The position numbers and the translations under genes were made by a program. A stretch of 54,696 nucleotides of DNA, taken from the NCBI RefSeq assembly GCF_002160865.1, contig NZ_NFLJ01000019.1:1-54696 (forward strand), written 5' to 3'. The stretch comes from Massiliimicrobium timonense (lineage in GTDB: Bacteria; Bacillota_I; Bacilli_A; Erysipelotrichales; Coprobacillaceae). The stretch's first letter is position 1; every line of letters begins with the position of its first letter. Under the pieces are notes generated by a model. It was not told the DNA's origin. It searched no databases and saw only the letters and a program-made list of their open reading frames with translations. Positions 1 through 7,754 of this stretch are shown here, piece after piece.

Positions 1-140
1 CAGGAGAAATGAAGAAGCGTTATGGATTTATCTATGTCGATAGAGATAATGAAGGACATGGAACGTTAGAAAGAAGCAAAAAAGATTCTTATGACTGGTA
101 TAAGAAAGTGATTGCTTCTAATGGTGAAGATTTAGATTAA
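1..140 (+). CDS. 6-phospho-beta-glucosidase (GH1), C-terminal end only
   Basis: The frame that is open from the window edge ends at 140 and encodes about 45 residues with the GH1 C-terminal pattern KKRYGFIYVDRDNEGHGT, then KKDSYDWYKKVIASNG. This tail is typical of phospho-beta-glucosidases of the BglA/CelF-like GH1 group, which hydrolyse PTS-imported phosphorylated beta-glucosides such as cellobiose-6-P in the cytoplasm. The catalytic residues lie upstream of the window, so only the family can be given. The gene is closed by a hairpin terminator directly after the stop. Confidence 0.8.
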   Translation, partial: GEMKKRYGFIYVDRDNEGHGTLERSKKDSYDWYKKVIASNGEDLD

Positions 141-146
141 AACATG

Positions 147-176
147 AAGAAGGAATGAATTTCCTTCTTTTTTTGT
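147..176 (+). terminator. Rho-independent terminator of GH1 gene
   Basis: A 9-bp perfect stem AAGAAGGAA/TTCCTTCTT (147-155 and 161-169) with a 5-nt loop is followed by a T run. It starts 7 bases after the GH1 stop codon. Confidence 0.85.
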
Positions 177-271
177 TTTGATAAATTTAAAAAAATTTGA
201 AATAAAAAAAGAAAAATGAAGTCTTTTTTGCGTATATATAAATTAGGGAGGGAAATAAAAATTTACAAATA

Positions 272-300
272 TTTACTTATAGCAAATATAATGATATAAT
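272..300 (+). promoter_or_regulatory. Promoter of rpn-like gene
   Basis: TTTACT (272-277) and TATAAT (295-300) are separated by 17 bp, a good sigma-A promoter. Transcription would begin near 307, and a GGGAGG ribosome binding site at 319-324 precedes the ATG at 335. Confidence 0.7.
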
Positions 301-334
301 TTTTATAGACCTTCCTAAGGGAGGAACATGAATA

Positions 335-1306
335 ATGTCTGTTTTAAAGAAAGATCATGTTATGAGGGATTTTTTTGGACATCCGGGTCATTTTGCTGAT
401 TTTTTAAATGTTTTATTTTTTGATGGACAAAAGGTCGTTGATGCTTCATACCTGTTTCCATACCAAAATGATAAAACTTATGCAGATTATCATTTTTCAA
501 TCGAAAAAAGAAATGATATCACAATGAAATGGGATACAGGATTCTGGCAGATTCTTATTAACATGGAAGCACAAAGTCAATCAGATTATACAATGACTTC
601 GAGAATTTTATTGTATGATGCTCTTAATTATGCTTTGCAGGATAAGCATCAAAAAGGTTGTCGTTTCATGCTTGTTATAAGTTTAGTGTTGTATCATGGT
701 GAAGGAAAATGGAAAGCTTTGACATCATTAATGGATCGTATTGAAGCACCAGAATATCTTAAAAGACTTGGTAATGATTGGAAAATAAGAGTTGTTGATC
801 TTAAAGAATTGGATTATCGTCTTTTTAGAAATCAGGAGAACAGGCAGCTGATCAAGGGATTACAATTGATCTGGAAAAAGAATGTAGCAGGGCTTCAAAA
901 CATGGTTGTTACAAAGGGAGTTGCTAAGGTATTGGCAACTTTAACGGGACAGGAAGAATTGGTTGAAATTATTGAAAAGGAAGGTGAAGAAAAAGTGGAA
1001 ATGTATTCATTGTGGAAGGATGCCATTCATATAGGAATGGAAGATGGTAGAAAAAAAGGGAAAGAAGAAGGAATTAAAACAGGACGTGAAGCAGGAATTA
1101 AAGAAGGAATGAAAGAAGGAATTAAAACAGGGCGTAGAGAAGGACAACAGATGTTGATTCTTAATTTACTGCAAAATGTACTTGGACAGTTGACACCAGA
1201 AATCAAAAAACGTATTCAACAATGTGATGAACATATGTTGCAGGTTATAGGTATGCATATTCATCAAATACATAATGAACAAGATGTTTTAAAACTTTTG
1301 ATGTGA
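335..1306 (+). CDS. Rpn family nuclease / transposase_31-like protein
   Basis: This 323-residue protein matches the Rpn (PF04754, PD-(D/E)XK nuclease) layout. The N-terminal part has the conserved MRDFFGHPGHFADFLN region and the active-site strand with D (KWDTGFW) and ExQ (LINMEAQSQ) near residues 69-84. The helical middle is followed by a charged linker of GxxEG/GxxxG repeats (about 235-270) and a compact helical tail. Rpn proteins are DNA endonucleases reported to promote RecA-independent recombination and, in E. coli, to act in toxic antiphage defence. Inside the gene, GTG at 995 lies 10 bases after GGAAGG (979-984) and could start an internal product comprising only the tail. The next gene is a second copy of exactly that tail. 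Confidence 0.85.
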   Translation: MSVLKKDHVMRDFFGHPGHFADFLNVLFFDGQKVVDASYLFPYQNDKTYADYHFSIEKRNDITMKWDTGFWQILINMEAQSQSDYTMTSRILLYDALNYALQDKHQKGCRFMLVISLVLYHGEGKWKALTSLMDRIEAPEYLKRLGNDWKIRVVDLKELDYRLFRNQENRQLIKGLQLIWKKNVAGLQNMVVTKGVAKVLATLTGQEELVEIIEKEGEEKVEMYSLWKDAIHIGMEDGRKKGKEEGIKTGREAGIKEGMKEGIKTGRREGQQMLILNLLQNVLGQLTPEIKKRIQQCDEHMLQVIGMHIHQIHNEQDVLKLLM

Positions 1307-1420
1307 GTTGTTGCATAGTGATTTTATCTGATATGGATAAAGGAAATGATGTTTAAGTATTCTTTACTTGCAAGAAGATGGGGTATTTTGGATAATGAGT
1401 TGTTAAAAGGAAGATGAAAA

Positions 1421-1714
1421 ATGGAAATGTATTCATTATGGAAAGATGCCATTCATATAGGAATGGAAGATGGTAGAAAAAAGGGGAAAGAAGAAGGAAT
1501 TAAAACAGGACGTAGAGAAGGACAACAGATGTTGATTCTTCATTTACTGCAAAATGTACTTGGACAGTTGACACCGGAAATCAAAAAACGTATTCAACAA
1601 TGTGATGAACATATGTTACAGGTTATAGGTATGCATATTCATCAAATACATAATGAACAAGATGTCTTTAAGTTGCTTATAACATGCTATAAAAACAATA
1701 AAGAAAGGGTTTAA
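1421..1714 (+). CDS. Free-standing duplicate of the Rpn C-terminal tail
   Basis: The 97-residue product repeats the last ~100 residues of the upstream Rpn protein almost perfectly, beginning with the same MEMYSLWKDAIHIGMEDG. It lacks one 16-residue block of the GxxEG repeat linker and ends in a new tail (TCYKNNKERV). It has no nuclease domain. AAGGAAG upstream of ATG 1421 is a plausible ribosome binding site, so it may be expressed. E. coli rpn genes are reported to contain internal starts producing C-terminal small proteins that block the full-length toxin, and this could be a separate-gene version of such a protein. The alternative is simply a decayed tandem duplication. The 114 bp between the two genes shows nothing recognisable. 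Confidence 0.6.
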   Translation: MEMYSLWKDAIHIGMEDGRKKGKEEGIKTGRREGQQMLILHLLQNVLGQLTPEIKKRIQQCDEHMLQVIGMHIHQIHNEQDVFKLLITCYKNNKERV

Positions 1715-1731
1715 AAAATCCTTTCTTTATT
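1697..1731. terminator. Bidirectional terminator between rpn tail gene and MATE gene
   Basis: A perfect 12-bp stem AATAAAGAAAGG/CCTTTCTTTATT (1697-1708 and 1720-1731) lies between convergent genes and overlaps the 3' end of the MATE gene on the minus strand. A/T tracts flank both sides. Confidence 0.85.
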
Positions 1732-3064
1732 GATGCTGATTCTCTAACCAATTTTCTTTTTTTATACCATAAATAATGCCAATAGCATCAGCTAAGAACC
1801 AGCCAATAGGGATGGCCCACCAAATTGCCACCGTTCCCCATAATGGTGCAAAAGCATAAGCTAAAACAACACGTGTTCCTAAAGAAGCAATTGTCAAAAC
1901 AACAGAAATACCCGGTTTTCCAATACCACGATAATAACCATAAAGTAAAAATAAACATCCAATACCTAAATAACACATACCTTCAATTTGCAAATATTGT
2001 ACACCTTGACGAATAATTTCTACTTCTTCTGGATGAATAAAAATAAGCATCAATGTTGGAGCGAATATATAGACAATCAATGAAATCAACAAACAAAAAA
2101 TTCCTGAAATAATAACAGCGGATTTTAATCCTTTTTGAATACGTTGTTGTTGATGAGCACCTTGATTTTGAGCGATAAAAGTAGAAAAAGCATTACCAAA
2201 ATCTTGTACAGGCATATATGCAAAAGAGTCAATTTTTACAGCTGCAGCAAAAGCAGACATAGTGATGACACCAAAACTATTGACTAATCCCTGAATCATT
2301 AAAATACCAAAATTCATAACAGATTGTTGAATACATGTGAGGAGAGAGTAATCTTTAATTTTCATAAAAATATCATAGTCAAAATAACAATGCTGACGTG
2401 CTGGTAAAAGATCTTTTTGTTTTATAAAAACATAAATCATAATACCAAAGCCACTGACACCTTGAGCAATAATGGTGGCTAGAGCTGCACCACCAACACC
2501 CATATGAAATGATACAATCAAATAAACATCTAAAAAGATATTAATTAAAGTTGCCACAGCAAGAAAATAAAGAGGAACTCTTGAATTACCTAAAGCTCTT
2601 AATAAAGATGCAAAATAGTTATAAAGAAAAGTAAAAAAGAAACCAATGAAAATAATAAAAAGATAATCATAGCTTTGTTGATAAATATCCTGAGGAATAT
2701 TCATGAAATGAAGAATAGGGTGGATACAAAGTAGACAAAGTATTTCTAATAAAATAGAAAACACAGCAATACCAATAAAAGAAATAAAAAAAGATGTTTT
2801 CATTTTATCTATTTGTTGACCACCATAGTACATTGAAAATAAAATACCACTTCCCATACATAATCCTAAAATAATAGATGTTAAAAAAGTCATTAAAGTA
2901 AAAGAAGATCCAACTGCGGCTAAAGCATCAGAACCTAAAAATTGTCCTACAATAAATGTATCAGCAACATTATAGAACTGTTGTAATAAATTTCCTATAA
3001 TCATAGGAATAGAAAATAAAATTAATGATTTTGTAATAGAACCCTGTGTTAATTGATTATTCAT
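1727..3064 (-). CDS. MATE family multidrug efflux transporter
   Basis: The 445-residue protein is hydrophobic throughout with about 12 membrane segments in two homologous MatE halves (roughly 13-173 and 235-395). The N-terminal half has the family pattern IIGNLLQQFYNVADTFIVG (about 22-40) and the second half the equivalent NFGILMIQGLVNSFG. MATE proteins of this NorM/MepA-like group export cationic drugs using a Na+ or H+ gradient. The gene follows the TetR-type regulator by 10 bp on the same strand, so the two form an operon probably repressed by that regulator. The substrate cannot be read from sequence. Confidence 0.9.
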   Translation of the reverse strand: MNNQLTQGSITKSLILFSIPMIIGNLLQQFYNVADTFIVGQFLGSDALAAVGSSFTLMTFLTSIILGLCMGSGILFSMYYGGQQIDKMKTSFFISFIGIAVFSILLEILCLLCIHPILHFMNIPQDIYQQSYDYLFIIFIGFFFTFLYNYFASLLRALGNSRVPLYFLAVATLINIFLDVYLIVSFHMGVGGAALATIIAQGVSGFGIMIYVFIKQKDLLPARQHCYFDYDIFMKIKDYSLLTCIQQSVMNFGILMIQGLVNSFGVITMSAFAAAVKIDSFAYMPVQDFGNAFSTFIAQNQGAHQQQRIQKGLKSAVIISGIFCLLISLIVYIFAPTLMLIFIHPEEVEIIRQGVQYLQIEGMCYLGIGCLFLLYGYYRGIGKPGISVVLTIASLGTRVVLAYAFAPLWGTVAIWWAIPIGWFLADAIGIIYGIKKENWLENQHQ

Positions 3065-3074
3065 AAAAAAACTC

Positions 3075-3614
3075 CTACAAATTCTCTGTAATCAATGTAG
3101 ACAATGTTTGTGCATACTCATCCATAGATTCAAAATTCCCTTTTTGCAGCCATTCCCTTAATAACATCATAAAGCCACCAATGAATATATGAAGTCTTCT
3201 TTTGGTTTCTGGAGAAAGAGAAAACTCCTGTTGTAATTCTTGAATCATTGCATCTCTCATTTCATTATAAAATTCAAATGTAAAATCCTGATTAGATAAA
3301 ATACAGTATGTTTCATAGTCATTCTTTAAAATATCTAAAATTTTCATTAATAATGTATTGAGCTGTTCAACTAATGTCAGCTTATGATTTTTACGTGTAA
3401 AATATAAAATCTGTTCAATGAATTCACGTTGAAAACTCTCTAGTAAATCCTTTGTATCTAAATAATGGGCATAGAATGTCCCACGACTAATATTGGCTTC
3501 ATGAACAATATCAGTGACTGTCACTTTGCTGGCAGGTTTTTCTTTTAAAAGATCAATAAAAGCTTTTTTTATTAATAATTTTGAACGTGTTGCGTTACGA
3601 TATTCAGTTCTCAT
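3075..3614 (-). CDS. TetR/AcrR family transcriptional regulator
   Basis: The 179-residue protein has an N-terminal TetR helix-turn-helix at about residues 31-52 (VTVTDIVHEANISRGTFYAH) and an all-helical C-terminal ligand domain of the TetR_C type. The ATG at 3614 follows a strong GGAGGGG on the minus strand. It is first in an operon with the MATE exporter, the usual layout of an autoregulated drug-responsive repressor. A long inverted repeat just upstream (3630-3666) is a good operator candidate. Confidence 0.9.
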   Translation of the reverse strand: MRTEYRNATRSKLLIKKAFIDLLKEKPASKVTVTDIVHEANISRGTFYAHYLDTKDLLESFQREFIEQILYFTRKNHKLTLVEQLNTLLMKILDILKNDYETYCILSNQDFTFEFYNEMRDAMIQELQQEFSLSPETKRRLHIFIGGFMMLLREWLQKGNFESMDEYAQTLSTLITENL

Positions 3615-3629
3615 TCAAATCCCCTCCTT

Positions 3630-3666
3630 CAATATTGGACAGTTTGAACCAATGTGTCTAATATTG
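3630..3666. promoter_or_regulatory. Candidate TetR operator
   Basis: CAATATTGGACA (3630-3641) and TGTCTAATATTG (3655-3666) form a 12-bp inverted repeat with one mismatch and a 13-bp spacer. It ends 16 bp upstream of the tetR start codon and overlaps the region where its minus-strand promoter must lie. Position and symmetry suit autorepression; binding is inferred. Confidence 0.6.
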
Positions 3667-3778
3667 TATAAATCATGAATATGTGTACATTGTATACATA
3701 TTTTAAATCTATTATAATATATTTAAATAAGAAAAGTATATAAGAATTTTGTAATATACGTCAAAAGGAGGAATGCTT

Positions 3779-4045
3779 ATGATGAATTTTTATCGCTTGA
3801 ACCATCGTCTACAACAGATGACTTTAAAGATTTTAAAGAATCTTTGTCATCGTCATGATATTGTGATTGAAGATGGTGATTTAAAGATTATTTTACATTT
3901 AATCAAAGATAATCCTCATACTGTCTTAAATGATGAGTATACTCCTATTTTGTTATCAGAGATTTCACAAAAAACAAGTCAAAAAACATGTTTAAGTTTT
4001 AAACCTCTGTTAGATCAAAGTTATTTACTTAAGGAGATTGAATAG
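3779..4045 (+). CDS. Small DUF2624-like protein
   Basis: An 88-residue soluble protein with the pattern ILKNLCHRHDIVI, then IIHLIKDN, then LLSEISQKTS. Helix spacing and the N...LL.EI...TS signature resemble Bacillus YqfT/DUF2624. Family assignment is by eye and moderate; no function is known. Of the clustered ATGs at 3773, 3779 and 3782, the one at 3779 is best placed, 7 nt after AAAAGGAGG (3763-3771); 3773 is too close to it. The gene is single and ends in its own terminator. Confidence 0.6.
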   Translation: MMNFYRLNHRLQQMTLKILKNLCHRHDIVIEDGDLKIILHLIKDNPHTVLNDEYTPILLSEISQKTSQKTCLSFKPLLDQSYLLKEIE

Positions 4046-4067
4046 CCACGTTTGGTGGCTTTTTTTG
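4044..4067 (+). terminator. Terminator after DUF2624-like gene
   Basis: AGCCAC/GTGGCT stem (4044-4049, 4055-4060) with a 5-nt loop is followed by seven Ts. Confidence 0.85.
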
Positions 4068-4116
4068 TTGTTTCATGAAAAAGAAAATGCTAAAATGTGC
4101 AATGGGTGAAGGAAAT

Positions 4117-5097
4117 ATGAAAACAATTGCAATTGTAGCAACAGGAGGAACAATTGCTGGTAGGGGACAGATAGGAAAAGCTGTTGCCTATCATGCAGGT
4201 GAAATGGATGTCAATGAAATTATTCAATCCATTCCCATGTTGAATCAAGTTGCACATATTAAAGAATATCAGTTAATGAATGTTGATAGTAATGAAATGA
4301 CACCACAGCGATGGCTTGTTTTATCTCAAAAAATTAATGAACTTGTAAGACAAGATGATATTGATGGTATCGTTGTCACTCATGGAACAGATACTTTAGA
4401 TGAAACAGCTTATTTTTTAACCTTAACTTTACATACATCTAAACCTGTTGTTGTTACAGGGGCGATGCGACCAGCTACAGCGACTAGTGCAGATGGACCT
4501 TATAATTTATATCAGGCTGTTTGTCTGGCTGCTCATGATGAAGCAAGAAATCAAGGTGTTATGGGACTTTTTTCAAGTACAATATTTTCTGGTAGAGATA
4601 TCCAAAAGGTGAATAACTATAAAGTCGATGCTTTTGAACAAAAAGCTTTCGGATGTTTAGGCTATATGCAAGATCATGAGGTTCATTTCTTTTCTAAAAC
4701 ATTTAAAAAGCACACCATACATTCCTTATTCTCATCATTTGATTATCATGATTTACCAGCAGTAGGAATTGCTTACTTTTATGCTGGAGCAAGTCATGAA
4801 ATTCTTTATTCTTTGGCTTTGAATCATCAGGGAATCATTTTAACGGGTTCAGGAAGTGGAAATTACAGTCAAGACTGGTTACATGCTATTGAGGACTTAT
4901 CAAAGCAAGGTATTATATTTGTACGTTGTTCACGAGTTTCACAAGGAATTGTTTTTGATGATGAAGTTTTTGATCCCCATCATCTTTGTATTCCAGGTAA
5001 TACATTAACACCACAAAAAGCGAGAGTCTTATTGATGTTAGCTCTCACATATACTCATGATTTAGATAAAATAAAGGAGTTATTTAATGAATACTAA
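4117..5097 (+). CDS. L-asparaginase (type II-like, cytoplasmic)
   Basis: A 326-residue asparaginase, hydrolysing L-asparagine to aspartate and ammonia. Both active-site motifs are present: VATGGTIAG (nucleophile Thr12) and VVTHGTDTLDETAYF (Thr88-His-Gly-Thr-Asp92), then the family motif TGAMRPATATSADGPYN (about 114-130). There is no signal peptide, so it is probably cytoplasmic despite its type II-like sequence. By eye, the lysine completing the E. coli AnsB triad is not at the aligned place (AHDEARN here). ATG 4117 follows GAAGGA and begins exactly at the family N-terminus; upstream in-frame ATGs at 4075 and 4102 lack good sites. The stop overlaps the downstream transporter start by 11 bases, so they are co-transcribed. 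Confidence 0.9.
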   Translation: MKTIAIVATGGTIAGRGQIGKAVAYHAGEMDVNEIIQSIPMLNQVAHIKEYQLMNVDSNEMTPQRWLVLSQKINELVRQDDIDGIVVTHGTDTLDETAYFLTLTLHTSKPVVVTGAMRPATATSADGPYNLYQAVCLAAHDEARNQGVMGLFSSTIFSGRDIQKVNNYKVDAFEQKAFGCLGYMQDHEVHFFSKTFKKHTIHSLFSSFDYHDLPAVGIAYFYAGASHEILYSLALNHQGIILTGSGSGNYSQDWLHAIEDLSKQGIIFVRCSRVSQGIVFDDEVFDPHHLCIPGNTLTPQKARVLLMLALTYTHDLDKIKELFNEY

Positions 5098-5962
5098 ACA
5101 GAAAGGAATCATTTTTACAATGATTGCGACGATTTTATTTGGTATCACACCAGCAGTTGGAAAATTAACTTATGCAATGGGTAATAATGGTGTTCAATTG
5201 GCTTTTTTAAGACATCTTTTTGTATTGCCACTCTTTTTTATTATTGTGGTTTATCAAGGGCAATCTTTTCGATTAAATAAATCACAATGGCTGGATGTTT
5301 TTAAAGTAGGTTTTTTTGGTAATACATTAACAATTGTGATGTTATATTCTTCTTATGAATATATTGGTGTAGGAAGTGCTACGGTTTTACATTTTTTATA
5401 TCCACTTTTTGTTGTTTGTATGAATTTTGTTTTGTATCATCAAAAATTAAATAAACAACAATTATGTTGTCTGGTCTTAGCTATTATTGGAATCTTTTGT
5501 TTTATGGACTCATCTTCATCATCCTTGATGGGCGCTTTATTAGCAATTTTATCCGGTGTCTTTTTTGCATACTATATGGTAGGAATGGACCATTCTTCGA
5601 TTCGTTATATGAGTCCGTATGTTTTTAATTTTTATCTTGTTTTGATGAATTCCATTGTTATTTTTATTTTGGCTTTCTTACTTGGACGTATAACAATATT
5701 ACCCATCCAAGCGTATATTCTTTCGGGAGTTGTGGCAGTTTTAACATCTTTAGTTGGTGTTGTTTTACTTCAAAAAGGTATTTATTGTTTAGGGGCTTCT
5801 TTGACAGCTATTTTATCGACATTAGAACCTATCACAAGCATTGTTGTGGGGGTTGTCTGGTTGAATGAAAGTTTAACATTATTAAAGATTATTGGTTGTA
5901 TTCTTGTTTTATTCTCTACTTTTATATTAGTTAAAGCTCAAAATCAAAAGGAGGATATTTAA
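5087..5962 (+). CDS. EamA/DMT family transporter
   Basis: The 291-residue protein has about ten membrane helices in two EamA repeats (about 5-135 and 147-283). It opens with GIIFTMIATILFGITPAVGK and contains the repeat-end pattern LEPITSIVVGVVWLNE near 245-260, typical of drug/metabolite transporters of the RhaT/YdcZ superfamily. Its start lies inside the end of the asparaginase gene and its stop overlaps the kinase start by one base (TAATG). Translational coupling suggests export or uptake of an amino-acid-related metabolite, but the substrate is not deducible. Confidence 0.9.
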   Translation: MNTKQKGIIFTMIATILFGITPAVGKLTYAMGNNGVQLAFLRHLFVLPLFFIIVVYQGQSFRLNKSQWLDVFKVGFFGNTLTIVMLYSSYEYIGVGSATVLHFLYPLFVVCMNFVLYHQKLNKQQLCCLVLAIIGIFCFMDSSSSSLMGALLAILSGVFFAYYMVGMDHSSIRYMSPYVFNFYLVLMNSIVIFILAFLLGRITILPIQAYILSGVVAVLTSLVGVVLLQKGIYCLGASLTAILSTLEPITSIVVGVVWLNESLTLLKIIGCILVLFSTFILVKAQNQKEDI

Positions 5963-6519
5963 TGACATTAGAAGAACTTATTCATGATTTATCTCAACAA
6001 TCGTCATTTCTACTAGCTATTGATGGCATGAGTGGAAGTGGGAAAACAACTTTAGCTCATCATCTGGCACAGAAATTTCATGCGCAAGTTTTTCATATGG
6101 ATGATTTCTTTTTGCCATTAGAAATGCGTACACCTGAAAGATTACAGCAATCGGGCGGAAATGTTCATTATGAGCGTTTTTTAGAAACTGTTTTAAAGCC
6201 TCTTTCTTGTCAGCAGGATGTTGATTATCAGCCCTTTGATTGTCAAGCGATGACTTTGAAAAAGAGTGAACATAAATCTTATTGCCCTTTTTGTATTGTT
6301 GAGGGTAGCTATGCTTTGCATCCCAGTCTGCAGTCTTATTATACTCATGCAGTTGTGTTAAAAATATCAGCCGATACACAAAAAGAACGTTTGTTAAAGC
6401 GAAATCCAGAAAAAATAGAGATGTTTATCAATAAGTGGATACCACTTGAAAATCAATATTTTCAAGCTTTTGATCTTTTTGGTCAGTATCCTGTTTTAGA
6501 TGCAACACATATTTTTTAA
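5962..6519 (+). CDS. Uridine kinase-like P-loop kinase
   Basis: The 185-residue protein has a Walker A loop GMSGSGKTT at residues 22-30 after a beta strand, a VFHMDDFF segment (about 45-53) resembling the substrate-binding Asp of uridine/phosphoribulokinase-like kinases, and a lid-like KERLLKRNP near 135. It belongs to the uridine kinase/CoaA-like P-loop superfamily. Length is a little short of true Udk, and the substrate is unknown. It starts with a strong AAAGGAGG and is translationally coupled to the transporter before it. Confidence 0.8.
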   Translation: MTLEELIHDLSQQSSFLLAIDGMSGSGKTTLAHHLAQKFHAQVFHMDDFFLPLEMRTPERLQQSGGNVHYERFLETVLKPLSCQQDVDYQPFDCQAMTLKKSEHKSYCPFCIVEGSYALHPSLQSYYTHAVVLKISADTQKERLLKRNPEKIEMFINKWIPLENQYFQAFDLFGQYPVLDATHIF

Positions 6520-6548
6520 TTCCCTGCATAGAATGTAGGGGTGATAAA

Positions 6549-6956
6549 GTGATTTTAAATGAAGAAGAAGTACAAACAGGGTTATCGTTTGTTTTAAAAG
6601 ATGTTTTTAAAAAATATGATATTGTGATGCAGGAAATGCATATCAAATTAGCTGATGAAAAACTATTGATGAATGCTGTTTTATTGTATAATCAATATCA
6701 TGTAGATGTTGTTTGTGATTTTCAAATACAATATGAAAATCAAAGTTTTATTTTTAAAAATATTCATGGCAAAATAGAATACCTGTTTTTACAATTTCCA
6801 ATAATAAGTTTTTTGAAATCATTTTTGAAAGATTCACATATAATCTTTCAAGACAATCAAATTCAGTATCAAATAGCTTTACCTATTCAACAAATGCATA
6901 TGGGAGAAGGATATTTATCTATTCTATTAAAAAACAATCAAAGTGTTTCACTTTGA
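6549..6956 (+). CDS. Hypothetical protein
   Basis: I do not recognise this 135-residue, mainly beta-rich soluble protein (alternating [18 protein letters not shown] pattern, no signal or membrane segment). The likely start is GTG 6549 behind AGGGGTGAT; no better ATG is available in the frame. It follows the kinase by 29 bp and probably belongs to the asparaginase operon. Its last residues ([10 protein letters not shown]) are encoded by the palindromic terminator that also encodes the end of ClpP on the other strand. Confidence 0.65.
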   Translation: MILNEEEVQTGLSFVLKDVFKKYDIVMQEMHIKLADEKLLMNAVLLYNQYHVDVVCDFQIQYENQSFIFKNIHGKIEYLFLQFPIISFLKSFLKDSHIIFQDNQIQYQIALPIQQMHMGEGYLSILLKNNQSVSL

Positions 6957-6964
6957 TTGTTTTT
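6930..6964. terminator. Bidirectional terminator inside two convergent gene ends
   Basis: A perfect 16-bp stem, AAAAACAATCAAAGTG (6930-6945) and its complement (6949-6964), has a 3-nt loop and T runs on both strands. It contains the stop codons and last codons of both convergent genes. Confidence 0.9.
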
Positions 6965-7534
6965 TAAAACTTCATCAATCAAACCGTATTCTAAAGCATC
7001 ATAAGCATTCATGAAATAATCACGATCAGTATCTTTTTTGATACGACGTAAGGATTGAGATGTCATTTGCGATAGCAGACGGTTTAATTTGTCTTTTTGT
7101 TTTAAGATATGACGTGTAGAAATTTCTATATCACTGGCTTGACCTTGTGCACCACCTAGTGGTTGATGAATCATGATTTCACTATTTTCTAAAGCATAAC
7201 GTTTTCCTTTTTTTCCAGCTGCCAATAAAAAAGCACCCATACTTGCTGCTAAACCAATACTAATTGTTGACACATCACATTTGATAAAGTTCATTGTATC
7301 AAAAATGGCTAATCCAGCCGATACACTACCACCTGGTGAATGAATATACATATCAATATCAGCCTGTTGATCAAGGGATTCTAAATATAACAGCTGACTA
7401 ACAATAGAACTGGCCATTTCATCATTGATTTCACCGCAAAGCATAATAATACGATCTTCCAGCAATCTGGAAAAAATATCATAGGCATACTCCTTAGAAT
7501 TCTTTTTTAATATCACTGTGGGTATAAAATGCAT
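6938..7534 (-). CDS. clpP: ATP-dependent Clp protease proteolytic subunit
   Basis: The 198-residue protein is ClpP, the serine peptidase barrel that degrades substrates unfolded by ClpX/ClpC. The catalytic triad is visible: Ser98 in GLAASMGAF, His123 in IMIHQPLGG and Asp172 in DTDRDYFM, along with the [18 protein letters not shown] strand (about 64-81). Start choice: a minus-strand GGAGG lies 6 nt before the ATG at 7534, so the upstream in-frame ATG at 7555 is rejected. The gene converges on the hypothetical gene at 6549 and the coding ends overlap by 19 bp. Confidence 0.95.
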   Translation of the reverse strand: MHFIPTVILKKNSKEYAYDIFSRLLEDRIIMLCGEINDEMASSIVSQLLYLESLDQQADIDMYIHSPGGSVSAGLAIFDTMNFIKCDVSTISIGLAASMGAFLLAAGKKGKRYALENSEIMIHQPLGGAQGQASDIEISTRHILKQKDKLNRLLSQMTSQSLRRIKKDTDRDYFMNAYDALEYGLIDEVLKNNQSETL

Positions 7535-7688
7535 AAAGTTACCTCCATAATTCATTATAGAGAAATTTGTGTGGATTATTCATAGAAAATTGATTTTTTC
7601 TTGGGTTAATATTGAGTTAAGCAAAGTTAAAAAACAAGAAAAGATTTTCGCTCTTGTGAAAAAATTTATATAAAGCGCACAACTTTTA

Positions 7689-7717
7689 TTGATTTATTTG
7701 GGTTTGTGGACTATAAT
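7689..7717 (+). promoter_or_regulatory. Promoter of gap gene
   Basis: TTGATT (7689-7694) and TATAAT (7712-7717) are spaced 17 bp. AAGGAGG precedes the gap ATG at 7755. The rest of the ~200 bp between clpP and gap holds no gene. Confidence 0.75.
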
Positions 7718-7754
7718 ATAGACATAAATTATTAGTAAGGAGGATGTCATAAAA

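Noticed and set aside
6017-6379. 120-codon minus-strand frame opposite the P-loop kinase
   Set aside because: It lies wholly antisense to a gene with clear motifs and has no ribosome binding site.
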